This document shows, piece after piece, positions 43,577 to 55,931 of a stretch of 64,000 nt of DNA (positions are counted from its first letter, which is position 1; each line of letters begins with the position of its first letter). Origin of the DNA: Globodera rostochiensis (lineage: Eukaryota > Nematoda > Chromadorea > Rhabditida > Heteroderidae); contig JAEVLN010000007.1 of the NCBI GenBank assembly GCA_018350325.1, positions 91,688 through 155,687 on the forward strand. The letters are read 5' to 3'. The position numbers were made by a program, and so were the translations under genes. A model generated the notes under the pieces. That model was not told the DNA's origin, did no database searches, and was given only the letters and a program-made list of their open reading frames with translations.

Positions 43577-46500
43577 ATTGAAAGTAAGTAAATCCGCCTA
43601 GCGTCAATTCCGTGAATTGAAAATAAGTAAATCCGCCTAGCCTTTATTCAATTCCGTGAATTGAAAGTAAGTAAATCCGCCTAGCCTTTATTCAATTCCA
43701 TGAATTGAAAATAAGTAAATCTGCCTAGCCTTTATTCAATCCGTGAATTGAAAATAAGTAAATCCGCCTATAAATCCGCCTAGCCTTTATTCAATTCCGT
43801 GAATTGAAAATAAGTAAATCTGCCTAGCCTTTATTCAATCCGTGAATTGAAAATAAGTAAATCCGCTAGCGTCAATTCCGTGAATTGAAAATAAGTAAAT
43901 CCGCTAGCGTCAATTCCGTGAATTGAAAATAAGTAAATCTGCCTAGCCTTTATTCATTGAAAATAAGTAAATCCGCCTAGCCTTTATTCAATTCCGTGAA
44001 TTGAAAGTAAGTAAATCCGCCTATAAATCCGCCTAGCCTTTATTCAATTCCGTGAATTGAAAGTAAATACGCCTAGCCTTTATTCAATTCCGTGAATTGA
44101 AAGTAAGTAAATCCGCCTAGCCTTTATTCAATTCCGTGAATTGAAAGTAAGTAAATCCGCCTAACCTTTATTCAATCCGTGAATTGAAAATAAGTAAATC
44201 CGCCTACGTCAATTCCGTGAATTGAAAATAAGTAAATCCGCTAGCGTCAATTCCGTGAATTGAAAATAAGTAAATCCGCCTATAAATCCGCCTAGCCTTT
44301 ATTCAATTCCGTGAATTGAAAGTAAGTAAATCCGCCTACGTCAATTCCGTGAATTGAAAGTAAGTAAATCCGCTAGCGTCAATTCCATGAATTGAAAGTA
44401 AGTAAATCCGCCTATAAATCCGCCTAGCCTTTATTCAATTCCGTGAATTGAAAGTAAGTAAATCCGCTAGCGTCAATTCCGTGAATTGAAAATAAGTAAA
44501 TCTGCCTAGCCTTTATTCATTGAAAATAAGTAAATCCGCCTATAAATCCGCCTAGCCTTTATTCAATTCCGTGAATTGAAAATAAGTAAATCTGCCTAGC
44601 CTTTATTCAATCCGTGAATTGAAAATAAGTAAATCCGCTAGCGTCAATTCCGTGAATTGAAAATAAGTAAATCCGCTAGCGTCAATTCCGTGAATTGAAA
44701 ATAAGTAAATCTGCCTAGCCTTTATTCATTGAAAATAAGTAAATCCGCCTAGCCTTTATTCAATTCCGTGAATTGAAAGTAAGTAAATCCGCCTATAAAT
44801 CCGCCTAGCCTTTATTCAATTCCGTGAATTGAAAGTAAATACGCCTAGCCTTTATTCAATTCCGTGAATTGAAAGTAAGTAAATCCGCCTAGCCTTTATT
44901 CAATTCCGTGAATTGAAAGTAAGTAAATCCGCCTAACCTTTATTCAATCCGTGAATTGAAAATAAGTAAATCCGCCTACGTCAATTCCGTGAATTGAAAA
45001 TAAGTAAATCCGCTAGCGTCAATTCCGTGAATTGAAAATAAGTAAATCCGCCTATAAATCCGCCTAGCCTTTATTCAATTCCGTGAATTGAAAGTAAGTA
45101 AATCCGTCTACGTCAATTCCGTGAATTGAAAGTAAGTAAATCCGCTAGCGTCAATTCCATGAATTGAAAGTAAGTAAATCCGCCTATAAATCCGCCTAGC
45201 CTTTATTCAATTCCGTGAATTGAAAGTAAGTAAATCCGCTAGCGTCAATTCCGTGAATTGAAAATAAGTAAATCTGCCTAGCCTTTATTCATTGAAAATA
45301 AGTAAATCCGCCTAGCCTTTATTCAATTCCGTGAATTGAAAGTAAGTAAATCCGCTAGCGTCAATTCCGTGAATTGAAAATAAGTAAACCCGCCTAGCCT
45401 TTATTCAATTCCGTGAATTGAAAATAAGTCCGCCTAACCTTTATTCAATCCGTGAATTGAAAATAAGTAAATCCGCCTACGTCAATTCCGTGAATTGAAA
45501 ATAAGTAAATCCGCCTAGCCTTTATTCAATTCCGTGAATTGAAAGTAAGTAAATCCGCCTAGCCTTTATTCAATTCCGTGAATTGAAAGTAAGTAAATCC
45601 GCTAGCGTCAATTCCGTGAATTGAAAATAAGTAAACCCGCCTAGCCTTTATTCAATTCCGTGAATTGAAAATAAGTAAATCCGCCTAACCTTTATTCAAT
45701 CCGTGAATTGAAAATAAGTAAATCCGCCTACGCCAATTCCGTGAATTGAAAGTAAGTAAATCCGCCTAGCCTTTATTCAATTCCGTGAATTGAAAGTAAG
45801 TAAATCCGCCTAGCCTTTATTCAATTCCATGAATTGAAAGTAAGTAAATCCGCCTAACCTTTATTCAATCCGTGAATTGAAAATAAGTAAATCCGCCTAC
45901 GCCAATTCCGTGAATTGAAAGTAAGTAAATCCGCCTAGCCTTTATTCAATTCCATGAATTGAAAGTAAGTAAATCCGCCTAACCTTTATTCAATCCGTGA
46001 ATTGAAAATAAGTAAATCCGCCTACGCCAATTCCGTGAATTGAAAGTAAGTAAATCCGCCTAGCCTTTATTCAATTCCGTGAATTGAAAATAAGTAAATC
46101 CGCCTAGCCTTTATTCAATCCGTGAATTGAAAATAAGTAAATCCGCTAGCGTCAATTCCGTGAATTGAAAATAAGTAAATCTGCCTAGCCTTTATTCAAT
46201 CCGTGAATTGAAAATAAGTAAATCCGCCTAGCCTTTATTCAATTCCGTGAATTGAAAGTAAGTAAATCCGCCTAACCTTTATTCAATCCGTGAATTGAAA
46301 GTAAGTAAATCCGCCTAGCCTTTATTCAATTCCGTGAATTGAAAATAAGTAAACCCGCCTACGTCAATTCCGTGAATTGAAAGTAAGTAAATCCGCCTAG
46401 CCTTTATTCAATTCCATGAATTGAAAGTAAGTAAATCCGCCTAACCTTTATTCAATCCGTGAATTGAAAATAAGTAAATCCGCCTACGCCAATTCCGTGA

Positions 46501-49500
46501 ATTGAAAGTAAGTAAATCCGCCTAGCCTTTATTCAATTCCGTGAATTGAAAATAAGTAAATCCGCCTAGCCTTTATTCAATCCGTGAATTGAAAATAAGT
46601 AAATCCGCTAGCGTCAATTCCGTGAATTGAAAATAAGTAAATCTGCCTAGCCTTTATTCAATCCGTGAATTGAAAATAAGTAAATCCGCCTAGCCTTTAT
46701 TCAATTCCGTGAATTGAAAGTAAGTAAATCCGCCTAACCTTTATTCAATCCGTGAATTGAAAGTAAGTAAATCCGCCTAGCCTTTATTCAATTCCGTGAA
46801 TTGAAAATAAGTAAACCCGCCTACGTCAATTCCGTGAATTGAAAGTAAATACGCCTAGCCTTTATTCAATTCCGTGAATTGAAAGTAAGTAAATCCGCCT
46901 AGCCTTTATTCAATTCCGTGAATTGAAAGTAAGTAAATCCGCCTAGCCTTTATTCATTGAAAATAAGTAAATCCGCCTAGCCTTTATTCAATTCCGTGGA
47001 TTGAAAGTAAGTAAATCCGCTAGCGTCAATTCCATGAATTGAAAATAAGTAAATCCGCCTATAAATCCGCCTAGCCTTTATTCAATTCCGTGAATTGAAA
47101 GTAAGTAAATCCGCTAGCGTCAATTCCGTGAATTGAAAATAAGTAAATCTGCCTAGCCTTTATTCATTGAAAATAAGTAAATCCGCCTAGCCTTTATTCA
47201 ATTCCGTGAATTGAAAGTAAGTAAATCCGCTAGCGTCAATTCCGTGAATTGAAAATAAGTAAACCCGCCTAGCCTTTATTCAATTCCGTGAATTGAAAAT
47301 AAGTAAATCCGCCTAACCTTTATTCAATCCGTGAATTGAAAATAAGTAAATCCGCCTACGTCAATTCCGTGAATTGAAAATAAGTAAATCCGCCTAGCCT
47401 TTATTCAATTCCGTGAATTGAAAGTAAGTAAATCCGCCTAGCCTTTATTCAATTCCGTGAATTGAAAGTAAGTAAATCCGCTAGCGTCAATTCCGTGAAT
47501 TGAAAATAAGTAAACCCGCCTAGCCTTTATTCAATTCCGTGAATTGAAAATAAGTAAATCCGCCTAACCTTTATTCAATCCGTGAATTGAAAATAAGTAA
47601 ATCCGCCTACGCCAATTCCGTGAATTGAAAGTAAGTAAATCCGCCTAGCCTTTATTCAATTCCGTGAATTGAAAGTAAGTAAATCCGCCTAGCCTTTATT
47701 CAATTCCATGAATTGAAAGTAAGTAAATCCGCCTAACCTTTATTCAATCCGTGAATTGAAAATAAGTAAATCCGCCTACGCCAATTCCGTGAATTGAAAG
47801 TAAGTAAATCCGCCTAGCCTTTATTCAATTCCGTGAATTGAAAGTAAATAAATCCGCTAGCGTCAATTCCGTGAATTGAAAATAAGTAAATCTGCCTAGC
47901 CTTTATTCAATCCGTGAATTGAAAATAAGTAAATCCGCTAGCGTCAATTCCGTGAATTGAAAATAAGTAAATCTGCCTAGCCTTTATTCAATCCGTGAAT
48001 TGAAAATAAGTAAATCCGCCTAGCCTTTATTCAATCCGTGAATTGAAAATAAGTAAATCCGCCTAGCCTTTATTCAATTCCGTGAATTGAAAGTAAGTAA
48101 ATCCGCCTAACCTTTATTCAATTCCGTGAATTGAAAGTAAGTAAATCCGCCTAACCTTTATTCAATCCGTGAATTGAAAGTAAGTAAATACGCCTAGCCG
48201 TTATTCAATTCCGTGAATTGAAAGTAAGTAAATCCGCCTAGCCTTTATTCAATTCCGTGAATTGAAAGTAAGTAAATCCGCCTAGCCTTTATTCAATTCC
48301 GTGAATTGAAAATAAGTAAATCCGCCTAGCCTTTATTCAATTCCGTGAATTGAAAGTAAGTAAATCCGCCTAGCCTTTATTCAATTCCGTGAATTGAAAG
48401 TAAGTAAATCCGCCTACGTCAATTCCGTGAATTGAAAGTAAGTAAATCCGCTAGCGTCAATTCCATGAATTGAAAGTAAGTAAATCCGCCTATAAATCCG
48501 CCTAGCCTTTATTCAATTCCGTGAATTGAAAGTAAGTAAATCCGCTAGCGTCAATTCCGTGAATTGAAAATAAGTAAATCTGCCTAGCCTTTATTCATTG
48601 AAAATAAGTAAATCCGCCTAGCCTTTATTCAATTCCGTGAATTGAAAGTAAGTAAATCCGCTAGCGTCAATTCCGTGAATTGAAAATAAGTAAACCCGCC
48701 TAGCCTTTATTCAATTCCGTGAATTGAAAATAAGTAAATCCGCCTAACCTTTATTCAATCCGTGAATTGAAAATAAGTAAATCCGCCTACGTCAATTCCG
48801 TGAATTGAAAATAAGTAAATCCGCCTAGCCTTTATTCAATTCCGTGAATTGAAAGTAAGTAAATCCGCCTAGCCTTTATTCAATTCCGTGAATTGAAAGT
48901 AATTAAATCCGCTAGCGTCAATTCCGTGAATTGAAAATAAGTAAACCCGCCTAGCCTTTATTCAATTCCGTGAATTGAAAATAAGTAAATCCGCCTAACC
49001 TTTATTCAATCCGTGAATTGAAAATAAGTAAATCCGCCTACGCCAATTCCGTGAATTGAAAGTAAGTAAATCCGCCTAGCCTTTATTCAATTCCGTGAAT
49101 TGAAAGTAAATAAATCCGCTAGCGTCAATTCCGTGAATTGAAAATAAGTAAATCTGCCTAGCCTTTATTCAATCCGTGAATTGAAAATAAGTAAATCCGC
49201 TAGCGTCAATTCCGTGAATTGAAAATAAGTAAATCTGCCTAGCCTTTATTCAATCCGTGAATTGAAAATAAGTAAATCCGCCTAGCCTTTATTCAATTCC
49301 GTGAATTGAAAGTAAGTAAATCCGCCTAACCTTTATTCAATCCGTGAATTGAAAGTAAGTAAATCCGCCTAGCCTTTATTCAATTCCGTGAATTGAAAAT
49401 AAGTAAACCCGCCTACGTCAATTCCGTGAATTGAAAGTAAATACGCCTAGCCTTTATTCAATTCCGTGAATTGAAAATAAGTAAATCCGCTAGCGTCAAT

Positions 49501-52180
49501 TCCGTGAATTGAAAATAAGTAAATCTGCCTAGCCTTTATTCAATCCGTGAATTGAAAATAAGTAAATCCGCCTAGCCTTTATTCAATTCCGTGAATTGAA
49601 AGTAAGTAAATCCGCCTAACCTTTATTCAATCCGTGAATTGAAAGTAAGTAAATCCGCCTAGCCTTTATTCAATTCCGTGAATTGAAAATAAGTAAACCC
49701 GCCTACGTCAATTCCGTGAATTGAAAGTAAATACGCCTAGCCTTTATTCAATTCCGTGAATTGAAAGTAAGTAAATCCGCCTAGCCTTTATTCAATTCCG
49801 TGAATTGAAAGTAAGTAAATCCGCCTAGCCTTTATTCATTGAAAATAAGTAAATCCGCCTAGCCTTTATTCAATTCCGTGGATTGAAAGTAAGTAAATCC
49901 GCTAGCGTCAATTCCATGAATTGAAAGTAAGTAAATCCGCCTATAAATCCGCCTAGCCTTTATTCAATTCCGTGAATTGAAAGTAAGTAAATCCGCTAGC
50001 GTCAATTCCGTGAATTGAAAATAAGTAAATCTGCCTAGCCTTTATTCATTGAAAATAAGTAAATCCGCCTAGCCTTTATTCAATTCCGTGAATTGAAAGT
50101 AAGTAAATCCGCTAGCGTCAATTCCGTGAATTGAAAATAAGTAAACCCGCCTAGCCTTTATTCAATTCCGTGAATTGAAAATAAGTAAATCCGCCTAACC
50201 TTTATTCAATCCGTGAATTGAAAATAAGTAAATCCGCCTACGTCAATTCCGTGAATTGAAAATAAGTAAATCCGCCTAGCCTTTATTCAATTCCGTGAAA
50301 GTAAGTAAATCCGCCTAGCCTTTATTCAATTCCGTGAATTGAAAGTAAGTAAATCCGCTAGCGTCAATTCCGTGAATTGAAAATAAGTAAACCCGCCTAG
50401 CCTTTATTCAATTCCGTGAATTGAAAATAAGTAAATCCGCCTAACCTTTATTCAATCCGTGAATTGAAAATAAGTAAATCCGCCTACGCCAATTCCGTGA
50501 ATTGAAAGTAAGTAAATCCGCCTAGCCTTTATTCAATTCCGTGAATTGAAAGTAAGTAAATCCGCCTAGCCTTTATTCAATTCCATGAATTGAAAGTAAG
50601 TAAATCCGCCTAACCTTTATTCAATCCGTGAATTGAAAATAAGTAAATCCGCCTACGCCAATTCCGTGAATTGAAAGTAAGTAAATCCGCCTAGCCTTTA
50701 TTCAATTCCGTGAATTGAAAGTAAATAAATCCGCTAGCGTCAATTCCGTGAATTGAAAATAAGTAAATCTGCCTAGCCTTTATTCAATTCCGTGAATTGA
50801 AAGTAAGTAAATCCGCCTAACCTTTATTCAATCCGTAAATTGAAAATAAGTAAATCCGCCTAGCCTTTATTCAATTCGTGAATTGAAAATAAGTAAATCC
50901 GCCTAGCCTTTATTCAATTCCGTGAATTGAAAGTAAGTAAATCCGCCTAACCTTTATTCAATCCGTGAATTGAAAATAAGTAAATCCGCCTAGCCTTTAT
51001 TCAATTCCGTGAATTGAAAGTAAGTAAATCCGCCTAACCTTTATTCAATCCGTGAATTGAAAGTAAGTAAATACGCCTAGCCTTTATTCAATTCCGTGAA
51101 TTGAAAGTAAGTAAATCCGCCTAGCCTTTATTCAATTCCGTGAATTGAAAATAAGTAAATCCGCCTACGTCAATTCCGTGAATTGAAAATAAGTAAATCC
51201 GCTAGCGTCAATTCCGTGAATTGAAAATAAGTAAATCTGCCTAGCCTTTATTCAATCCGTGAATTGAAAATAAGAAAATCCGCCTAGCCTTTATTCAATT
51301 CCGTGAATTGAAAGTAAGTAAATCCGCCTAACCTTTATTCAATCCGTGAATTGAAAGTAAGTAAATCCGCCTAGCCTTTATTCAATTCCGTGAATTGAAA
51401 ATAAGTAAACCCGCCTACGTCAATTCCGTGAATTGAAAGTAAATACGCCTAGCCTTTATTCAATTCCGTGAATTGAAAGTAAGTAAATCCGCCTAGCCTT
51501 TATTCAATTCCGTGAATTGAAAGTAAGTAAATCCGCCTAACCTTTATTCAATCCGTGAATTGAAAATAAGTAAATCCGCCTACGTCAATTCCGTGAATTG
51601 AAAATAAGTAAATCCGCTAGCGTCAATTCCGTGAATTGAAAATAAGTAAATCCGCCTAGCCTTTATTCATTGAAAATAAGTAAATCCGCCTAGCCTTTAT
51701 TCAATTCCGTGAATTGAAAGTAAGTAAATCCGCCTATAAATCCGCCTAGCCTTTATTCAATTCCGTGAATTGAAAGTAAGTAAATCCGCTAGCGTCAATT
51801 CCGTGAATTGAAAATAAGTAAATCTGCCTAGCCTTTATTCATTGAAAATAAGTAAATCCGCCTAGCCTTTATTCAATTCCGTGAATTGAAAGTAAGTAAA
51901 TCCGCCTAGCCTTTATTCAATTCCGTGAATTGAAAGTAGTAATCCGCCTAGCCTTTATTCAATTCCGTGAATTGAAAGTAAGTAAATCCGCTAGCGTCAA
52001 TTCCGTGAATTGAAAATAAGTAAACCCGCCTATAAATCCGCCTAGCCTTTATTCAATTCCGTGAATTGAAAGTAAGTAAATCCGCTAGCGTCAATTCCGT
52101 GAATTGAAAATAAGTAAATCTGCCTAGCCTTTATTCATTGAAAATAAGTAAATCCGCCTAGCCTTTATTCAATTCCGTGA
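43577..52180. repeat. 8.6-kb satellite array, 38-44-bp units
   Basis: About 200 head-to-tail units with a constant core CAATTCCGTGAATTGAAA(G/A) then TAAGTAAATCCGC. Two main tails alternate: CTAGCCTTTATT (44-bp unit) and TAGCGT (38-bp unit). Minor forms include CTACGTC, CTAACC, a T deletion (CAATCCGTG) and a CTATAAATCCGC insertion. Variants recur in the same order over several hundred bases (43930-44060 repeats at 44700-44850; 46070-46340 repeats at 46530-46800), i.e. higher-order amplification. Each unit contains CAATTC-CGT-GAATTG, a 6-bp inverted repeat with a 3-bp gap. No open frame. Not seen elsewhere in the window. Confidence 0.97.
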
Positions 52181-52315
52181 AAAAATGTTTGTAGAATTTT
52201 TTAGAAATTTTTGTTCTGATTTTCTGATCTACCAGAATTTGTGGTCGTTTTGGGCACCTGAGTTCTGTTTTCTGATTTTTTTTTAATGCAACCAGAATTC
52301 TGATTTTTAGCGAAA

Positions 52316-53591
52316 ATGGCGCAGCGTGCAATTGAAGAAATTTTTGAGGAGGATGTTCGCGTCACGGACAAATTCGTTAACATTCGTGAAGAGGATAAGA
52401 ATTTGACGGTCACTGGTCCGTATGCAGACGTACACCAAGAATTTGAGTAAGAATTTCGTAAAAAGGGCAAAGATTCGATGATGGTCTCAAACAAACGGTT
52501 GGATTTTGAAAAAACGGAAACATTTTTTTAACGCAAAACCCAATCAAACAATTTTCAAAGGGAATTTAAAAAAATTATTTAATAAAATAATGTATTTTAA
52601 TAAAATATTCTTTGAAATATTCACAAGATCATTAGAGCGTTCGCCAGAAATAGAGCCGGACTCGTTATTTCGATCGAGATCACTGAAAAAACACCAAAAT
52701 GTCTCAAAAAAAATCGAGAAATTTTCGTCGAGAATCTTGATCGTCCGGGTTCTAAGGAAATTTGTCAAATCGAAACTAGGGAGCATCAACCGTTTATCAT
52801 TAAATTCCCCGTTAAAAAGTCACGAATAAGATTTTATCGCATGTTTTTAATAAAAGGCTGAGAACCGGGTGGTGTTTTTTTAGGTAATTGAACGTTTTAA
52901 AAATGAATTAATTATTTGTGTATATTTTTGTTCAAGTTTCTAAAATTTTGATTTCTTTTATAATTTTATTTTCTCTATTGGTAATATTTTTTTCAATTCC
53001 ATCTCATCAACCGTCGCCTCGAAGAAGTGCCCCGCACCGACGGAACAAAGTTCGGATTGTCCAGACAAAGCGGAAAAGGCCAAATTGGAGTAAATTCCGG
53101 GGCTTTATTCAAAGTTAATGAGTGTTTAACCCCTTGAGGGATGCTTCTACGCCTGCGGTGCCCTTTCCCAATCGGTGAGTTTATTTTTTGATCAATAATT
53201 GCTTTAATCAGCGCCATTCCTTTCAGCTTCTTCGAACTTCCGTCTCAGGCGAAAAGATTCTGCAGTTTGTGAGTAACCTTTTTCTCTTTATTAATCCCTT
53301 AATCCATTTTTCAGGCCAAATTGCACGTACTGCCGCGCCGAGAAGCCGAATCCATTTCTTCCGGAGGACGACGACACCTCGGAGGATGCGTCGTTGTTGG
53401 ATGGTGCCGCTGATGGGAAGTCATTTGAAATGGACGACGGCACCTCGGAGGCTGCGTCGTTGTTGGATGGTGCCGCTGATGGGAAGTCATTTGAAATGGA
53501 CGACGGCACCTCGGAGGCTGCGTCGTTGTTGGATGGTGCAGCTGATGGAAAGGCACAAAGTCCAATTCCCGGGCTAATCGAGAAGGCTTGA
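52316..53591 (+). CDS. EEDVRV/Cys-pair protein with 22-residue repeats
   Basis: Exon 1 52316-52446 reads MAQRAIEEIFEEDVRVTDKF, then NLTVTGPYADVHQEF, ending at a GTAAGA donor. A later exon ends at 53089 with KKCPAPTEQSSDCPDKAEKA then KLE. Phase-consistent exons follow at 53139-53174 (DASTPAVPFPNR), 53227-53268 (FFELPSQAKRFCS) and 53315-53591. The last reads LPNCTYCRAEKPNPFLPEDD followed by three copies of a 22-residue repeat (TSEAASLLDGAADGKSFEMD type) and PIPGLIEKA. The link between exon 1 and the CPAPTEQ exon is inferred from strand, order and conserved donor. Cys pairs (C-x-Y-C) hint at metal binding. No known family recognised; further partial copies lie at 7315-7486 and 11865-11930. Confidence 0.5.
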
Positions 53592-53698
53592 AGGGCTTGG
53601 ACGAAGAAAAAACAAAAGAAAACAATCGTTCGGGATAAATCTGGAAATCAAAAAAATCCTCAAACCCATTAACCCATTTGATCAGGCCCTAGATCAAT

Positions 53699-54261
53699 CG
53701 GCTCTATTGCAGTTTGTCCCCCACAAATTTTTTTTTTTGATAAAAATAAAAGCTAAATGTTTTTAGGGGTTTTCGGGGGCGTAGAATCCGAATCTGACAT
53801 CCATTTCGACCAATTCGAACCCGGATTCGACACATTTTTCTGAAATTCATAAATTTTCGAAATTCAAATTTATCGCTCAAAATCGATCCAAATGCACGAA
53901 AATCATTATTAAATGAGTGACAACGGAAGTATTCATAAAAGGATGAACGCCAGCCGATGGGGAGGACGGAAGGAACGGCGAAAAAAGGAGCAAATTCGAT
54001 GGGAATCGGCCGGCCAAATATAATAAATGCAACGAACGGCGAGGAAATGGCAATTTCTGCATTTGAATCGATTTGGTGAAATAAAAGTGAATTTTGAAAA
54101 ATTTAAATTTTTTCAAAAATTGTTCGAATTCGGGTCCGGGATTCGAAATTGGTCGAAATGGATGTCAGATTCGGATTCTACGCCCCCGAAAACCCCTAAA
54201 AACATTTAGCTTTTATTTTTATCAAAAAAAAATTTGTGGGGGACAAACTGCAATAGAGCCG
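53699..54261. mobile_element. Long-TIR MITE, CGGCTCTATTG, right arm only
   Basis: Begins CGGCTCTATTGCAGTTTGTC and ends with its complement. TIR homology extends about 170 bp inward (TTTTAGGGGTTTTCGGGGGC, AGAATCCGAATCTGACATCC). The target duplication is ATCAAT. The left arm shows the empty site GATCAATCAATATGCC (about 40660-40685 inverted), proving insertion after the arms duplicated. 563 bp, no transposase. Confidence 0.92.
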
Positions 54262-54368
54262 ATCAATCAATATGCCTTTAAAGGCAAATCGATTTAAAAT
54301 TTAATATATTTTTTTAAAATTTGGCTTGAATAAGTTTGCTAATCAGAAGCTTAGAGTTAAGCAACAAC

Positions 54369-55760
54369 TTACTTCTACAGTTCCAATTCGTTTTGCTTTG
54401 CTTGCGTCAGGCAGCCGAATGGCTCCCGACCATCGGCCTTCGTCCGCAAAATATTCAACAGTGTCCAAATCGATGAAAATGCGCATTTTTGTCGGCATGG
54501 CATTGTAGTTCAGCAAATGCAATTCTTGGCCTTTTCTAAAAAATTTTTAGGCAATTAAATTGTTAATTTAAACAAAAAATTTTTTTATTGTTTAACAAAA
54601 AGACGAAATTTTAATAAATAAGGTTAAATTAATTTTAAAAAAATATTTAAGCACTGAAAACAACACCGACGTTATGACGTGTGGCTGTTTTTTTTTTCTC
54701 TGAGAGTAGCAAACTCCGGCAATGGTCTGACCATTAAATTTTGTCCATTTTTTCTGATAGAACAAATTCCTGCAAATAAAATCAATTACATTATAATACT
54801 GAACAGATAGGTAGTTGAATTTTTCTTTAAAATTTCAAATTCAACATTATTTAACGCCTAGCCACAGTGAGTTTTTGTTTAAATAATCAAAAAAAAATTA
54901 ATTTTTAAATTACAAAAAATTTGTTAATCTTTTATTTAAAAATATTGCCCAACAAATAGTGCATTTATTCGTTCTCTGAACCATTTGGGTTTTCAATGTC
55001 TTTGAGTGTTTAAGTTTTTATCGAAAAAATACCTAGTTTCAAAATTCAAAAGAAAGTTTCAAAATTCAAAAGAGGACCTCATCATCCTTAAAAAGTAGGG
55101 TTGGACAAAAACGGGATAATCTGGAACCGGTATGGAAAAATTTTGGATAAAAATTATTCGGTCTTGAACGATGACAGAGCTAAATTATGCTGGATCCAGG
55201 ACCGGTATTCGGGTGTTTTTGAGCTATCCCGGTATCCGGGGGATAGAATATGTTGGGGGTACTATACATTTCATTCGCCCGCTTCTCCATTTGCTGCTGG
55301 ACTTGCTCAAAGTTCAGCACCTCCAACTGGTAATATTGTGCGCGGGGAAACGACGCCTGGCGGTGCGGTGGCGGGGCGAGAAGCGGGAGCGGCGGTATGC
55401 GCCGCGGGGGGAGGAGAAGGTTTCTGCAAAAACGAATTGACGCGTAAATTATGCGCGGTTCGGGCCAATTATTCAACAATAATAATTACATTTAAGTGCC
55501 CTTGTACCAGCTGGGCAAATACTGTGCAAGTTTTTGTTTGAAGAGAAACTGTTGGGCATGGACGGGCAGGCACGCGTCCTGTGCCTCCTGAACATTCTGC
55601 GTCCGGCGGGGTGGCAACACCGAAAGCGATTCTGCGGGGCGGTGCTGGTATGGCACTCGGTGGGGTCATTGTTAAACGCTTCTTTGAGTGTTTCGTTGAT
55701 GTCGAATTTGGAACCACTTTCAGCAGATAAAGGCTTGTTTGAAATATGGTGCCTTTAAAT
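54369..55760 (-). CDS. Unrecognised multi-exon gene, right-arm copy
   Basis: Minus-strand coding-like blocks: SKFDINETLKEAFNNDPTEC (about 55700), VQEAQDACLPVHAQQFLFKQ (about 55570), QYYQLEVLNFEQVQQQMEKR (about 55300), NLFYQKKWTKFNGQTIAGVC (about 54740), MRIFIDLDTVEYFADEGRWS (about 54450), then IRLPDASKAKRIGTVE to a GTAAGT donor. The third and fourth blocks join in phase through ATG split AT|G. The first two are in different frames, so either an intron or a frameshift lies between. The MRIFIDLDTVEYF stretch is faintly like a C-terminal strand of GH32 beta-fructosidases (xRIFxDxSSVExF), but no GH32 catalytic block is present, so I do not assign it. The 3' end is not found. Confidence 0.4.
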
Positions 55761-55931
55761 TCTTCTCGTCGATTGCATATACATAACACCAGCAGGCAAT
55801 TTTCAGCTGGTCAACATATACAAAAGATAAGTACAATAAAAAATTCATACAGCAAAAGGGAAAAGCAACAATTTAATTAAATTGATTTTTCAGTTTGAAT
55901 TTCCATCAAATTCGTTCCATTCTCCGTCCAT

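Noticed and set aside
43577..52180. CRISPR array
   Set aside because: Units are joined head to tail with variable tails drawn from a few recurring types, not unique spacers. The context has introns and eukaryotic transposons.
43577..52180. Telomeric or heat-shock-element array
   Set aside because: The unit is not a short G-rich telomere repeat, and TTC-CGT-GAA has a 3-bp gap where heat-shock elements need 2 bp.
54369..54540. GH32 beta-fructosidase C-terminus (horizontal transfer)
   Set aside because: Only a short MRIFIDLDTVEYF resemblance; no catalytic WMNDPNG, RDP or EC motif in the neighbouring exons.
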